A stretch of DNA of 64,000 bases from Virgifigura deserti (GTDB taxonomy: Bacteria > Pseudomonadota > Alphaproteobacteria > Dongiales > Dongiaceae). The notes below the pieces were generated by a model that was not told the DNA's origin, did not search any database, and was given only the letters and a program-made list of their open reading frames with translations. Positions 47,942-56,343 of this stretch are shown here, one piece after another. Within the stretch, counting starts at the first letter, position 1, and each line of letters begins with the position of its first letter. Where the stretch lies: the NCBI GenBank assembly GCA_003576685.1, contig QOZR01000016.1, forward strand, positions 1-64,000, written 5' to 3'. A program made the translations under genes and the position numbers.

Positions 47942-48727
47942 ATGCGGCCGACGCGAGGCGAGGATTTTCATGATATCCCCCGCCCCGTGGGCGTGCTGGC
48001 CAAGGAATATGCGGCCGGTGCCAGCTCGGGCTGGCACTGTCACCCGCGCGGGCAACTCCTCTACGCGACGAAGGGGCTCATGGTCGCGAGCACCGAGGAC
48101 GGAACCTGGACGGTCCCGACCGGCCACGCGCTCCTGATCCCGGCGGGCCTGAGGCACGAGGTCACCATGCATGGGGATGTGGCATTTCGAACGGCCTATC
48201 TCGCGCCGGAGGCCCTCGACGCGGCCGACTCGGAGGCCTGCCGCGTCATCTCGGTGTCGCCCCTGCTCGATGCGGCGCTTCAGGCGCTCGCGGACGAGCC
48301 GGTGCTCTATGATCCGGAGGGGCGCGGCCCCCATCTGGCGGCGCTGATCCTGTACGAGATCGCGCACGCCCCGGCGACGCCCTTCGCCCTGCCGCTCCCG
48401 TCCGACCGACGCCTTCGCAAGCTCTGCCAGGCCCTGATCGAGGCGCCGGCCCTGTCGCACGACATCGACGCCTGGGCGCGAGAGGTCGGGGTGAGCCGGC
48501 GCACGCTGACGCGGCGGTTCCGGAACGAGACGGGGCTCAGCTTCGGCTCATGGCGCCGGCGCCTCCGCCTCCTCCACACGGCGATGCGGCAGGCCGAAGG
48601 CCTCACGCTCAAGGACGCTGCCCGCGCGGTAGGCTATAGAAGCCCGCAGGCGCTTCAGGTCATGATGAAGCGCATGACCCGCGACAGAGATCATGAGGCG
48701 GGCGGCTTCGATAGTCGCCGGACCTGA
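47942..48727 (+). CDS. AraC-family transcriptional regulator
   Basis: The protein has 261 residues. The N-terminal cupin part has SGWHCHPRGQLLYATKGLMVASTEDG and VPTGHALLIPAGLRHEVTMHG, typical of the AraC_binding cupin. The C-terminal DNA-binding part has the first helix-turn-helix (IDAWAREVGVSRRTLTRRFRNETGLSF) and a second ending VGYRSPQALQVMMKRM. The final residues differ from the usual FGxxPxxWR ending. It is divergent from the MFS gene and probably senses a ligand of that pump. Confidence 0.9.
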   Translation: MRPTRGEDFHDIPRPVGVLAKEYAAGASSGWHCHPRGQLLYATKGLMVASTEDGTWTVPTGHALLIPAGLRHEVTMHGDVAFRTAYLAPEALDAADSEACRVISVSPLLDAALQALADEPVLYDPEGRGPHLAALILYEIAHAPATPFALPLPSDRRLRKLCQALIEAPALSHDIDAWAREVGVSRRTLTRRFRNETGLSFGSWRRRLRLLHTAMRQAEGLTLKDAARAVGYRSPQALQVMMKRMTRDRDHEAGGFDSRRT

Positions 48728-48863
48728 CGCAACCCGTGATGCGTCGGTAAACACTCTGCGGTAACCGTCGCGGACTATCGAGCTTTCGACATCGGGGTTG
48801 TCGCTTTCGCCTTTGCATGGGGTTATTTTTCGAGTCTGCGAAGGACACCCCCTCGCCCCGGGC

Positions 48864-49502
48864 TCAGCCGCGCCGCTTCCGGTCGAACAGCCCAAACAGC
48901 AGGAACCCGCCGAGGAAACCGCCGACATGGGCGGCCCAGGCGATCGCCGCGCCGCCGTCGCCGGGTATGCCTGTCACGCCGAATAGGATGCTGACGCCGA
49001 TCCAGAGCAGGACGATCGGCCAGAGGCTCCCGCCCCGCCGCGGCAGGAATCGCAGCACGCCCCCGAACAGTCCGCTGATTGCGCCCGAGGCGCCGATCAC
49101 CGGCATGATCGACAGCGGATGGAGGAGAAAGTGCGCGGCGGCGCCGAGCACGCCGCAGGCCAGTGCGAAGGCCAGCAGGCGCGGTCCGCCGATCCGGCGC
49201 TCGACGCCCGAGCCGAAGGCCATCAGCATCACCATGTTGATCAGCAGATGGACGAGGCTGCCATGCAGGAAAAGGTGCGTCACCGGGCTCACCAAGGCCT
49301 GCCAGCCGAACAGATCGGGCAGCATGTAGCGCGCCGGGATGAACCCGAAGCTCAGGATGACGCCGACATCGGTCGTGTCGGGCAGCATCCAGCGAATCCC
49401 ATGAACCGCCAGATTGGCGACCAGCAGGCGCGTCACCATCGGCGGCAGGTTCAGAATCGGCTGGCGCGTTGTCGGCGGCGTCTGATCGGGATCGACGGTC
49501 AA
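48864..49502 (-). CDS. Rhomboid family intramembrane serine protease
   Basis: The protein has 212 residues. The rhomboid core shows HLFLHGSLVHLLINMVML (oxyanion/structural His and Asn), the catalytic Ser in GASGAISGLFGG and the catalytic His in AAHVGGFLGGFL. It cleaves substrates within the membrane. TTG is the apparent start, eight bases after the smpB stop on the same strand; the internal Met at MVTRLLVANL is another choice. The downstream 136 bases to the AraC gene end are unremarkable. Confidence 0.9.
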   Translation of the reverse strand: MTVDPDQTPPTTRQPILNLPPMVTRLLVANLAVHGIRWMLPDTTDVGVILSFGFIPARYMLPDLFGWQALVSPVTHLFLHGSLVHLLINMVMLMAFGSGVERRIGGPRLLAFALACGVLGAAAHFLLHPLSIMPVIGASGAISGLFGGVLRFLPRRGGSLWPIVLLWIGVSILFGVTGIPGDGGAAIAWAAHVGGFLGGFLLFGLFDRKRRG

Positions 49503-49509
49503 GACCGGC

Positions 49510-49980
49510 TCAGCCCTTTTCCCGCATCAGCCGCGCCTTGTCGCGGCTCCAGTCGCGCTCCTTCTCAGTATCCCGCTTGTCGACCTTGCGCTTGCCCTTG
49601 GCAAGGCCGAGCTGGACCTTGGCGATTCCCCGCTCGTTGAAATAGATCGAGAGCGGCACCAGCGTCATTCCGCCGCGCTGCACCGAGCCCAGCAGGCGGT
49701 TCATCTCGCGCCGGTGAAGCAGCAGCTTGCGCGGCCGCCGCGGCGCGTGGTTGAAGCGGTTGGCCGCCTCATATTCCGGGATATAGGCGTTGAACAGGAA
49801 GAACTCGCCGCCCTGCTCCGCGGCGAAGGCTTCGCCGATGCTGGCGCGGCCCTGGCGCAGCGACTTCACCTCGGTGCCGAGCAGCATCACCCCCGCCTCG
49901 AAGGTGTCCTCGATGAAGTAGTCGTGCCGGGCCTTGCGGTTCTGGGCCGCGAAGCGGTCGGTGGCGGCGCTGCGGGCCAT
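49510..49980 (-). CDS. smpB: SsrA-binding protein
   Basis: The protein has 156 residues. It carries ARHDYFIEDTFEAGVMLLGTEVKSLRQGRASI, FNAYIPEYEAANRFNH and the basic tail GKRKVDKRDTEKERDWSRDKARLMR. It binds tmRNA and brings it to stalled ribosomes. The tmRNA gene (ssrA) was not seen in the window. It lies 10 nt after dapA, a linkage common in alphaproteobacteria. Confidence 0.97.
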   Translation of the reverse strand: MARSAATDRFAAQNRKARHDYFIEDTFEAGVMLLGTEVKSLRQGRASIGEAFAAEQGGEFFLFNAYIPEYEAANRFNHAPRRPRKLLLHRREMNRLLGSVQRGGMTLVPLSIYFNERGIAKVQLGLAKGKRKVDKRDTEKERDWSRDKARLMREKG

Positions 49981-49990
49981 GGCGGCAGGC

Positions 49991-50866
49991 TCAGTTCAGC
50001 AGGCCGGCCGAGGTCAGCGCCGCACGGACCCGCTGCTTCGTCGCCTCGCCGACCTCGCAGAGCGGCAGGCGCAGCTCCGCCGACGCGCGGTCGAGCAGGC
50101 TGGCGGCATATTTCACCGGGCCCGGGCTCGATTCCACGAACAGCGCGCCGTGGAGCGGCATCAGCCGCTCGTTCAACGTCATGACGGTGTCCAGGTCGCG
50201 CCGGCCCCAGGCGTCATGCAGCTCCGCGCACAGCTTCGGCGCGACGTTCGCCGTCACCGAGATGCAGCCATGTCCGCCCTGCGCCAGGAACGGCACGATG
50301 GTGGCGTCCTCGCCGGAGAGCTGGCAGAAGTCGGGCCCGATCGCCAGCCGCGTCGCCATCGGCCGCACCAGATCCTGGGTCGCGTCCTTGACGCCGACGA
50401 TGTTCGGCAGCTTCGCGAGGCGCGCCATGGTGTCCACCGACATGTCGACGACGCTGCGGCCCGGGATATTGTAGATCACGATCGGCAGGTCGACGGCGTC
50501 GTGGATCGCCTTGAAGTGGCGATACTGCCCCTCCGGCGTCGGCTTGTTGTAGTAGGGCATCACGACCAGCGCCGCGGCCGCGCCGGCGCGCTTCGCATGC
50601 TGCGTCAGGCGGATCGCCTCGGCGGTCGAGTTGGAGCCGGTGCCGGCGATCACCGGCACGCGACCGCTGGCCGCCTCGATGCAGAGCTCGACGACCCGCA
50701 TATGCTCGTCGTGGCTGAGCGTGGGCGATTCGCCCGTGGTGCCGCAGGGCACGAGCCCGTCGGTGCCCTCCGTGATTTGCCAATCGACGAAACGCTGGAA
50801 CGCATCCTCGTCGACCGCGCCGTCGCGGAACGGCGTAATGAGGGCGGTGAGAGACCCCGTGAACAT
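49991..50866 (-). CDS. dapA: 4-hydroxy-tetrahydrodipicolinate synthase
   Basis: The protein has 291 residues. It has GTTGESPTLSHDEH, the Tyr in VIYNIPGRSVVDM and the Schiff-base Lys in NIVGVKDATQDL. It condenses pyruvate and aspartate semialdehyde in lysine and diaminopimelate synthesis. GGGGGAAG precedes the ATG. It is divergent from the lytic transglycosylase gene, with tandem 13-bp repeats in the gap. Confidence 0.96.
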   Translation of the reverse strand: MFTGSLTALITPFRDGAVDEDAFQRFVDWQITEGTDGLVPCGTTGESPTLSHDEHMRVVELCIEAASGRVPVIAGTGSNSTAEAIRLTQHAKRAGAAAALVVMPYYNKPTPEGQYRHFKAIHDAVDLPIVIYNIPGRSVVDMSVDTMARLAKLPNIVGVKDATQDLVRPMATRLAIGPDFCQLSGEDATIVPFLAQGGHGCISVTANVAPKLCAELHDAWGRRDLDTVMTLNERLMPLHGALFVESSPGPVKYAASLLDRASAELRLPLCEVGEATKQRVRAALTSAGLLN

Positions 50867-50962
50867 ACCGCTTCCCCCGAATCAAAAGTCCAGATCAATG
50901 ATATAAGTTGGATGCGGACCATAACCACCGATCGTGCTGCCAGCAAGGTCGCTGCGCCGGGA

Positions 50963-51001
50963 GCGATCGACGGGGGCGATCGATGGGGGCGATCGATGGG
51001 G
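50963..51001. repeat. 13-bp tandem repeat, three copies
   Basis: GCGATCGACGGGG is followed by two copies of GCGATCGATGGGG. Each contains CGATCG. The array lies in the divergent gap between dapA and the lytic transglycosylase gene and is rich in GATC. Confidence 0.85.
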
Positions 51002-51140
51002 CGGCGCGCGTTTGATGTTGACCGCGGCGATATCCTTCGCCGAAGTTAATCTTTTTTACGCTTTCCTAATCAAAACTATCCAGCGAGCCGCCGCTTCTCT
51101 TGAGTTCCCGCCCCACATCTGCATGACCAGAGGTTCACGC

Positions 51141-53126
51141 GTGCCGAAGCTTGTTGCCTTCCTCCTGGCTCTCGCCGTCCTCGTCGCCCCCCTGACTGCC
51201 ACCGCCGCCCGAGCCGATAGCGGCGCCCTGGCCCCGTCGGATATGAAGATTTATCGTGCGGCCTTCGAGGCGGTGGAGGCGGAGCGGTGGGAGGAGGCGC
51301 GGCAAATCGCCGCGTATGCCGAGAACCGGCTCCCGGCGAAGGTGATCCGGTGGCTCGACCTGACCCGCCCCGACCCCCGGCACTCGTTCGATGAGTTGAG
51401 CGCATTCCTGGACGCCAACCCGAACTGGCCGCTCCGAGCGACGATCCAGATGAAGGCCGAGCGGGCGATGCCCGACGACCTTCCGCCCGATGAGGTGGCC
51501 CGCTGGTTCCGCGACCGCCCGCAGTTGACGGCCTCTGGGTCCATTCAGAAGGCCCACGCCATGATCGCGCTCGGCCTGGAAACCCAGGCGGCGCTCATGC
51601 TGCGCCGCGACTGGGTGCGCTTCGACATGAGCGCGAGCGAGGAGAGGAAGTTCCTGGCGCTCTCCGAGCGGTATCTGAAGCCCAAGGACCATGTCGCGCG
51701 GCTCGACCGGCTGCTGTGGGACCGGGAGCGGGCTGCGGCGAAGCGGATGATGAAGCGCGTGGACTCCGGCCACCGAGCCCTGGCGGAGGCTCGGCTGCTG
51801 CTGATGAGCATGCGCTCCGGCGTAGATGCCGCGATCGACCGCGTGCCGGCCAGTCTGGTCAACGATCCGGGCCTCGTCTACGAACGGGCGCGGTGGCGGC
51901 GGCGCATGGGCCGCGCGAGCTCGGTGATCGAGCTTCTCAATGCGCCGCTCGACCTCAAGAACCTGCCCCGGCCGGAGCGGCTGTGGAACGAGAGCGAGAA
52001 CGCCGCCCGGCTGGCGCTGGCACGCGGAGAGATCTCCGTCGCCTATAGCCTGGCGCAGAACCACGGAGCGACCGAAGGAATCGCGTTCGCCGAGGCCGAG
52101 TGGCTCGCCGGCTGGATCGCGCTGCGGTTCCTGTCGGAGCCTCAGGTCGCCTACAAGCATTTCAAGCGCCTCTATACCGGCGTCGGCTCCTCCGTCAGCC
52201 GGGCGCGCGGCGCCTACTGGACCGGCCGCGCGGTCGAGGAGATGGGCAACGTCGCCCTGGCGCGAAGCTGGTACCGGAAGGCGGCGGAAAACCTGACGGC
52301 CTATTACGGGCAGCTTGCCGCGCAACGTCTCGGCCCGGACTTCACGATGCGATTTACCCCACCGCGCAAGCCGACGGATCGGCAGCTTGCGCGCTTCGCC
52401 GATCGCGAACTGGTGCAGGTGGTCCGCCTTCTGGGGCAGCTTGACCAGGCCGACCACACCCGCCCCTTTCTCGTCCACCTAACCGACCTTGCCAGAACCC
52501 CGACGGATCACCGCATGGTCGCACATCTCGCCACGGAGCTCGGCCGGGACGACCTCTTGGTCACCGTCGCCAAGGCCGCCCGCATGGAGGAGGTGGAAAT
52601 GGTCGAATATCTCTATCCGTTGCGCCTGCTGCCGGAGCATACCGGGCCCGAAGACGCCCTGATCCTCGCCGTCATGCGGCAGGAGAGCGTTTTCGCGGTG
52701 GACGCCGTCAGCCACGCCGGGGCGCGCGGCCTCATGCAGCTCATGCCGGCCACCGCACGACATGTGGCGAGAAAGCTCAAGCTGCCCTACGACAGAAAGC
52801 AGCTGACCAGGGATCCGATCCTGAACATCAAGCTCGGCAGCGCCTATCTGAGCCAGATGGTGGAGCGCTTCAGCGGTTCCTACCTGCTTGCGATCGCGGC
52901 CTACAACGCGGGGCCGTCGCGCGTGGTCGAATGGATGCGCGTCTATGGCGACCCGCGAGAGCCGGGCATCGATGCAATCGACTGGATCGAGTCGATCCCG
53001 TTCAGCGAGACCCGGAACTATGTCCAACGGGTGCTTGAGAACCTCCAGGTCTATCGGCATCGCCTGGGCCAGCCGATGCTCGCCTTCTCGTTCCAGGAAG
53101 ATCTCAGCCGCCAAGCGGAGTATTGA
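51141..53126 (+). CDS. Soluble lytic murein transglycosylase (Slt70-like)
   Basis: The protein has 661 residues. A signal peptide (PKLVAFLLALAVLVAPLTATAARA) leads into a long helical superhelix of the Slt70 U and L domains and a C-terminal lysozyme-like domain. The catalytic Glu is in LAVMRQESVFAVDAVSHAGARG, followed by LMQLMPATARHVA and IAAYNAGPSRVVEWM. It cleaves peptidoglycan to 1,6-anhydromuropeptides in the periplasm. GTG at 51141 has AGAGG at seven bases; an ATG at 51123 without a ribosome-binding site is the alternative. Confidence 0.93.
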   Translation: MPKLVAFLLALAVLVAPLTATAARADSGALAPSDMKIYRAAFEAVEAERWEEARQIAAYAENRLPAKVIRWLDLTRPDPRHSFDELSAFLDANPNWPLRATIQMKAERAMPDDLPPDEVARWFRDRPQLTASGSIQKAHAMIALGLETQAALMLRRDWVRFDMSASEERKFLALSERYLKPKDHVARLDRLLWDRERAAAKRMMKRVDSGHRALAEARLLLMSMRSGVDAAIDRVPASLVNDPGLVYERARWRRRMGRASSVIELLNAPLDLKNLPRPERLWNESENAARLALARGEISVAYSLAQNHGATEGIAFAEAEWLAGWIALRFLSEPQVAYKHFKRLYTGVGSSVSRARGAYWTGRAVEEMGNVALARSWYRKAAENLTAYYGQLAAQRLGPDFTMRFTPPRKPTDRQLARFADRELVQVVRLLGQLDQADHTRPFLVHLTDLARTPTDHRMVAHLATELGRDDLLVTVAKAARMEEVEMVEYLYPLRLLPEHTGPEDALILAVMRQESVFAVDAVSHAGARGLMQLMPATARHVARKLKLPYDRKQLTRDPILNIKLGSAYLSQMVERFSGSYLLAIAAYNAGPSRVVEWMRVYGDPREPGIDAIDWIESIPFSETRNYVQRVLENLQVYRHRLGQPMLAFSFQEDLSRQAEY

Positions 53127-53197
53127 CGATAGGCCGGGGCCGGGACCCCGGCCGGCTCCATCTCCATTCGGAAGGTCCGGCCTCAGGAGGCTTGGAT

Positions 53198-53899
53198 ATG
53201 GCCGATACCGTTCTGTACCCGATCGACGCCTGCGTGTTCGATGCCTATGGGACGCTGCTCGACGTTCATTCGGCGGCGGCGCGCTGCAGCGACGCCCTGG
53301 GCGAGAAGGCTGCCGCGCTGTCGATGGTCTGGCGGCAGAAGCAGCTCGAATATACCTGGCTGCGAAGCCTTATGGGCAGCCACGCCGATTTCTGGCGGGT
53401 GACCCGGGACAGTCTCGATTATGCGCTCGCGCAGGTCGGGATCGAGGATCGAGCCTTGCGCGGCCGGCTGCTGGAGATCTACCGCATCCTCGACCCCTAC
53501 CCGGAAGCGCACCCGACTCTCGCCAGGCTGAAGGACCGCGGCTTCAAGACCGCCCTTCTGTCGAACGGCTCGCCCGAGATGCTGTCGACCGCTGTCGACC
53601 GGGCGGCGCTCGGACCGCTGCTCGACCACGTCCTCTCGGTAGAGGAGGTCGGCATCTACAAACCGCACCCTTCGGTCTACCAGCTGGCCGTCGACCGGCT
53701 CGGCCTGCCGGCCGCGCGCATCTGCTTCGTCAGCTCCAACGGCTGGGATGCCGCCGGGGCGGCCCATTTCGGCTTTCGCGTCTGCTGGATCAACCGCTTC
53801 GGCCAGGTTCCGGAGCGCCTACCGGTACCGCCGGAGGCGACGCTGACAGAACTCTCCGAGCTCCCGCCCCTGCTTGGCCGGCGGGAGCACCCGTCGTGA
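53198..53899 (+). CDS. Haloacid dehalogenase type II (HAD family)
   Basis: The protein has 233 residues. The nucleophile Asp is in CVFDAYGTLLDV; LLSNGSPEML, KPHPSVYQLAVDRLG and SSNGWDAAGA are the later HAD motifs in the form seen in (S)-2-haloacid dehalogenases. It would replace the halogen of 2-halo acids, though many relatives have other substrates. CAGGAGG at seven bases before the ATG fixes the start. It lies after slt and overlaps the next hydrolase by 4 nt (GTGA). Confidence 0.9.
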   Translation: MADTVLYPIDACVFDAYGTLLDVHSAAARCSDALGEKAAALSMVWRQKQLEYTWLRSLMGSHADFWRVTRDSLDYALAQVGIEDRALRGRLLEIYRILDPYPEAHPTLARLKDRGFKTALLSNGSPEMLSTAVDRAALGPLLDHVLSVEEVGIYKPHPSVYQLAVDRLGLPAARICFVSSNGWDAAGAAHFGFRVCWINRFGQVPERLPVPPEATLTELSELPPLLGRREHPS

Positions 53900-54765
53900 C
53901 GGAGCAAACCGAGCCAGGGGAATTTCGGGAGCGCCACTACCGGTCGCAGGACGGGCTGCGGCTCTATTTCCGCGACTATGGCGATCCTCTGTCGCCGCGG
54001 CATCCGGTTCTGTGTCTCAGCGGCCTGACCCGCAACGCGGCCGATTTCCATGACTTCGCCACGAGGTTGGCGCGCACGCGGCGGGTGATCTGCCCCGATT
54101 ATCGTGGTCGCGGCAGATCGGCCTATGACCAGAACTGGCGCAACTATGAGCCGAAGACCTACATCAACGACATCGCCCATCTTCTGGCCCTGTGCAACAT
54201 TCACTCGGTCGTCGTCGTCGGCGCCTCCCTGGGTGGGCTTCTCGCCATGGGGCTCGCGGTCGCCCGCCCGACGACGCTTGCCGGCATCGTGCTCAACGAT
54301 GTCGGCCCGGATATCCAGGGCGACGGGCTCGTCCGGATCCTGAACTATATCGGCCACGACGCGCCGCAGCCGGACTGGGACACGGCGGTCGCGCATCTCA
54401 AGGTCCTGTTCCCCCACGCCCCGCCGGACACGCCGGCCAAATGGCTGCGCTTTGCACGGGCGACATTCCGGGAAGGCGAGGACGGCCTGCTGCACTTCAA
54501 CTGGGACCCTGCGTTGGCGAGGCCGCTGCGCCGGTCGCATCGGGCAAGGCCGGATCTCTGGCCGCTGTTCGGCGCACTGCGCCCGTTTCCGGTCCTGGCA
54601 CTGCGCGGAGAGTTGTCCGACGTCCTCGCGCCGGATACGTTCGAGCGCATGGGCCGCGAGCATCCCGACCTGATCCGGATCACCGTCCCGAAGGTGGGGC
54701 ATGTTCCCCTGCTCGATGAACCGCCGGCATGCGAGGCAATCGATGGCTTTCTCGACTCCCTATGA
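53896..54765 (+). CDS. Alpha/beta hydrolase
   Basis: The protein has 289 residues. The fold shows LCLSGLTRNAADF (oxyanion region), PDYRGRGRSAYD, the nucleophile in VGASLGGLLA and a His in KVGHVPLLDEP. The lid is at about residues 135-220. The GTG overlaps the preceding dehalogenase stop as GTGA, and the next gene starts 23 bases before this one stops, so the three genes are one unit. The substrate is unknown. Confidence 0.88.
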   Translation: MTEQTEPGEFRERHYRSQDGLRLYFRDYGDPLSPRHPVLCLSGLTRNAADFHDFATRLARTRRVICPDYRGRGRSAYDQNWRNYEPKTYINDIAHLLALCNIHSVVVVGASLGGLLAMGLAVARPTTLAGIVLNDVGPDIQGDGLVRILNYIGHDAPQPDWDTAVAHLKVLFPHAPPDTPAKWLRFARATFREGEDGLLHFNWDPALARPLRRSHRARPDLWPLFGALRPFPVLALRGELSDVLAPDTFERMGREHPDLIRITVPKVGHVPLLDEPPACEAIDGFLDSL

Positions 54766-55753
54766 TACTCCCCCGGATGTGGCGCAGATCGAAGCGGCGG
54801 CGCGGCGGATCGCCGACCATGCTGTCCGAACGCCCCTGCTGGAGTCTCCCGAGCTCAATGCCCGAACCGGCGGCCGAATCCTGATCAAGCCCGAAACGTT
54901 GCAGCGCACCGGCTCGTTCAAGTTCCGCGGCGCCTTCAACAAGATCAGCCGCCTTGCCGAGGCGCCGGAGAAGCCCGGCGCGATCGTCGCCTATTCCTCC
55001 GGCAACCATGCGCAGGGCGTCGCCGCGGCGGCCGCCCTGCGCGGCTTTCCGGCGGTCATCGTGATGCCCGCCGACGCGCCCGCCATCAAGCTCGCCAACA
55101 CGCGGGCCTATGGGGCCGAGGTGGTGACCTATGACCGCCACGGCGAAAGCCGGGAAGCAATCGCCGAAGCGATCGTCGCCGAGCGCGGCGGCGTGCTGGT
55201 GCGCCCCTATGACGATCACGACGTCATCGCCGGACAGGGCACCATCGGCGACGAGCTTGCCGACCAGGCGGCCGATCGCGGCCTGACCCTCGACGCCCTG
55301 CTGATCCCCTGCGGCGGCGGCGGGCTGACGGCGGGCTGCGCACTGGCTCTGGAGGCCAAGAGTCCGGCGACTCGCGTCTATGTGGTCGAACCGGAGGGCT
55401 TCGACGATACGCGGCGGTCTTTGGAGACCCATCGGCGACTGTCGAACGATGCCGGTGCTCGCTCATTTTGCGACGCACTGATGGCGCCGATGCCGGGTGC
55501 GTTGACCTTTCCGGTCAATGATCGCTTGGTGGCCGGCGGTTTCGCGGTCAGCGATGCGGAGGTGGCGCAGGCCATGGCCTTCGCCTTCCGGGTGCTGAAG
55601 CTGGTCGTCGAGCCCGGCGGCGCAGTCGCGCTGGCGGCGGTGCTGGCCGGCCGGCTCGACTGCCGCGACCGCACCGTCGCGGTCATCTGCTCCGGCGGGA
55701 ATGTCGACCCGGAGACGTTCTGCCGGGTGCTCGCGGCGGACGAACGGTCCTGA
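54743..55753 (+). CDS. Threonine/serine dehydratase-like PLP enzyme
   Basis: The protein has 336 residues. The PLP-binding Lys is in GSFKFRGAFNK; SSGNHAQGVAAAA and IPCGGGGLTAG (phosphate-binding Gly loop) complete the fold-type II active site. There is no C-terminal ACT regulatory domain, so it is like catabolic threonine dehydratase or serine racemase/hydroxyaspartate dehydratase rather than biosynthetic IlvA. It overlaps the hydrolase gene by 23 bases and lies at the end of a three-gene unit. Confidence 0.9.
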   Translation: MAFSTPYDTPPDVAQIEAAARRIADHAVRTPLLESPELNARTGGRILIKPETLQRTGSFKFRGAFNKISRLAEAPEKPGAIVAYSSGNHAQGVAAAAALRGFPAVIVMPADAPAIKLANTRAYGAEVVTYDRHGESREAIAEAIVAERGGVLVRPYDDHDVIAGQGTIGDELADQAADRGLTLDALLIPCGGGGLTAGCALALEAKSPATRVYVVEPEGFDDTRRSLETHRRLSNDAGARSFCDALMAPMPGALTFPVNDRLVAGGFAVSDAEVAQAMAFAFRVLKLVVEPGGAVALAAVLAGRLDCRDRTVAVICSGGNVDPETFCRVLAADERS

Positions 55754-55782
55754 TCCGTCCGCGCGCCGCCAGCGGTGTTTCC

Positions 55783-56343
55783 TTATGCTCCCGCTGCGCG
55801 GGCCGCTCCTTCGTTCCGCGTCGCGGTCAGAGGACTCGCGTAGGAAGCTCCGGAATCCGCGTTCGAGGGTTTGGACTCCGATTTGGCCGCTGGCGCCGGA
55901 GTTGCGCTTCGGTCCTTGACCGACGCGATGTTCGAATCAGCGCCGGGCGCGCTCTGCTCCATCCTCCGGCAGTGTCCGTCGAGGAAGGCGCCGTCTTCGA
56001 TCGATAGGCTTTGGTGCAGAATGTCGCCGTTCACCTTGGCGGTCTTCGCCAATGTCACCGACGTGCCCTTGATCTGTCCCGTCACCGAGCCGCAGACGCG
56101 TATCGTCTCGCCGGTGATTGCGCCGCGTACCTGCGCCGCCTCGCCGATCGTCAAGGTCCGGCTCTCAATGTCGCCCTCGACGGTGCCCTCGACCTGAATA
56201 TCGCCGATGCTCATCAGATCGCCCGTGATCGTCAGGTCGGCACTGATGATCGAGGGCATCGCGTTCTTGGGCACCGCCCGCGGCGTCTCCGACATCTTGG
56301 GTCCAGTCGTCGGTGCCGTCTTGGTCTTAGCCTTTGAAAACAT
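55783..56343 (-). CDS. Bactofilin (polymer-forming cytoskeletal protein)
   Basis: The protein has 186 residues. The bactofilin beta-helix spans about residues 30-125 (ISADLTITGDLMSIGDIQVEGTVEGDI, then repeated VxGxI-type rungs). Polar tails flank the core; the C-terminal tail is Ala/Ser/Pro-rich. Bactofilins form filaments that localise cell-wall enzymes. The start lies within the last 17 bases of the M23 peptidase gene, a pairing found widely. Confidence 0.94.
   Translation of the reverse strand: MFSKAKTKTAPTTGPKMSETPRAVPKNAMPSIISADLTITGDLMSIGDIQVEGTVEGDIESRTLTIGEAAQVRGAITGETIRVCGSVTGQIKGTSVTLAKTAKVNGDILHQSLSIEDGAFLDGHCRRMEQSAPGADSNIASVKDRSATPAPAAKSESKPSNADSGASYASPLTATRNEGAARAAGA

Noticed and set aside
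49510..49980. Expected tmRNA gene (ssrA) near smpB
   Set aside because: No tmRNA-like ends or tRNA-like TPsiC/acceptor pattern were found in the gaps around smpB.
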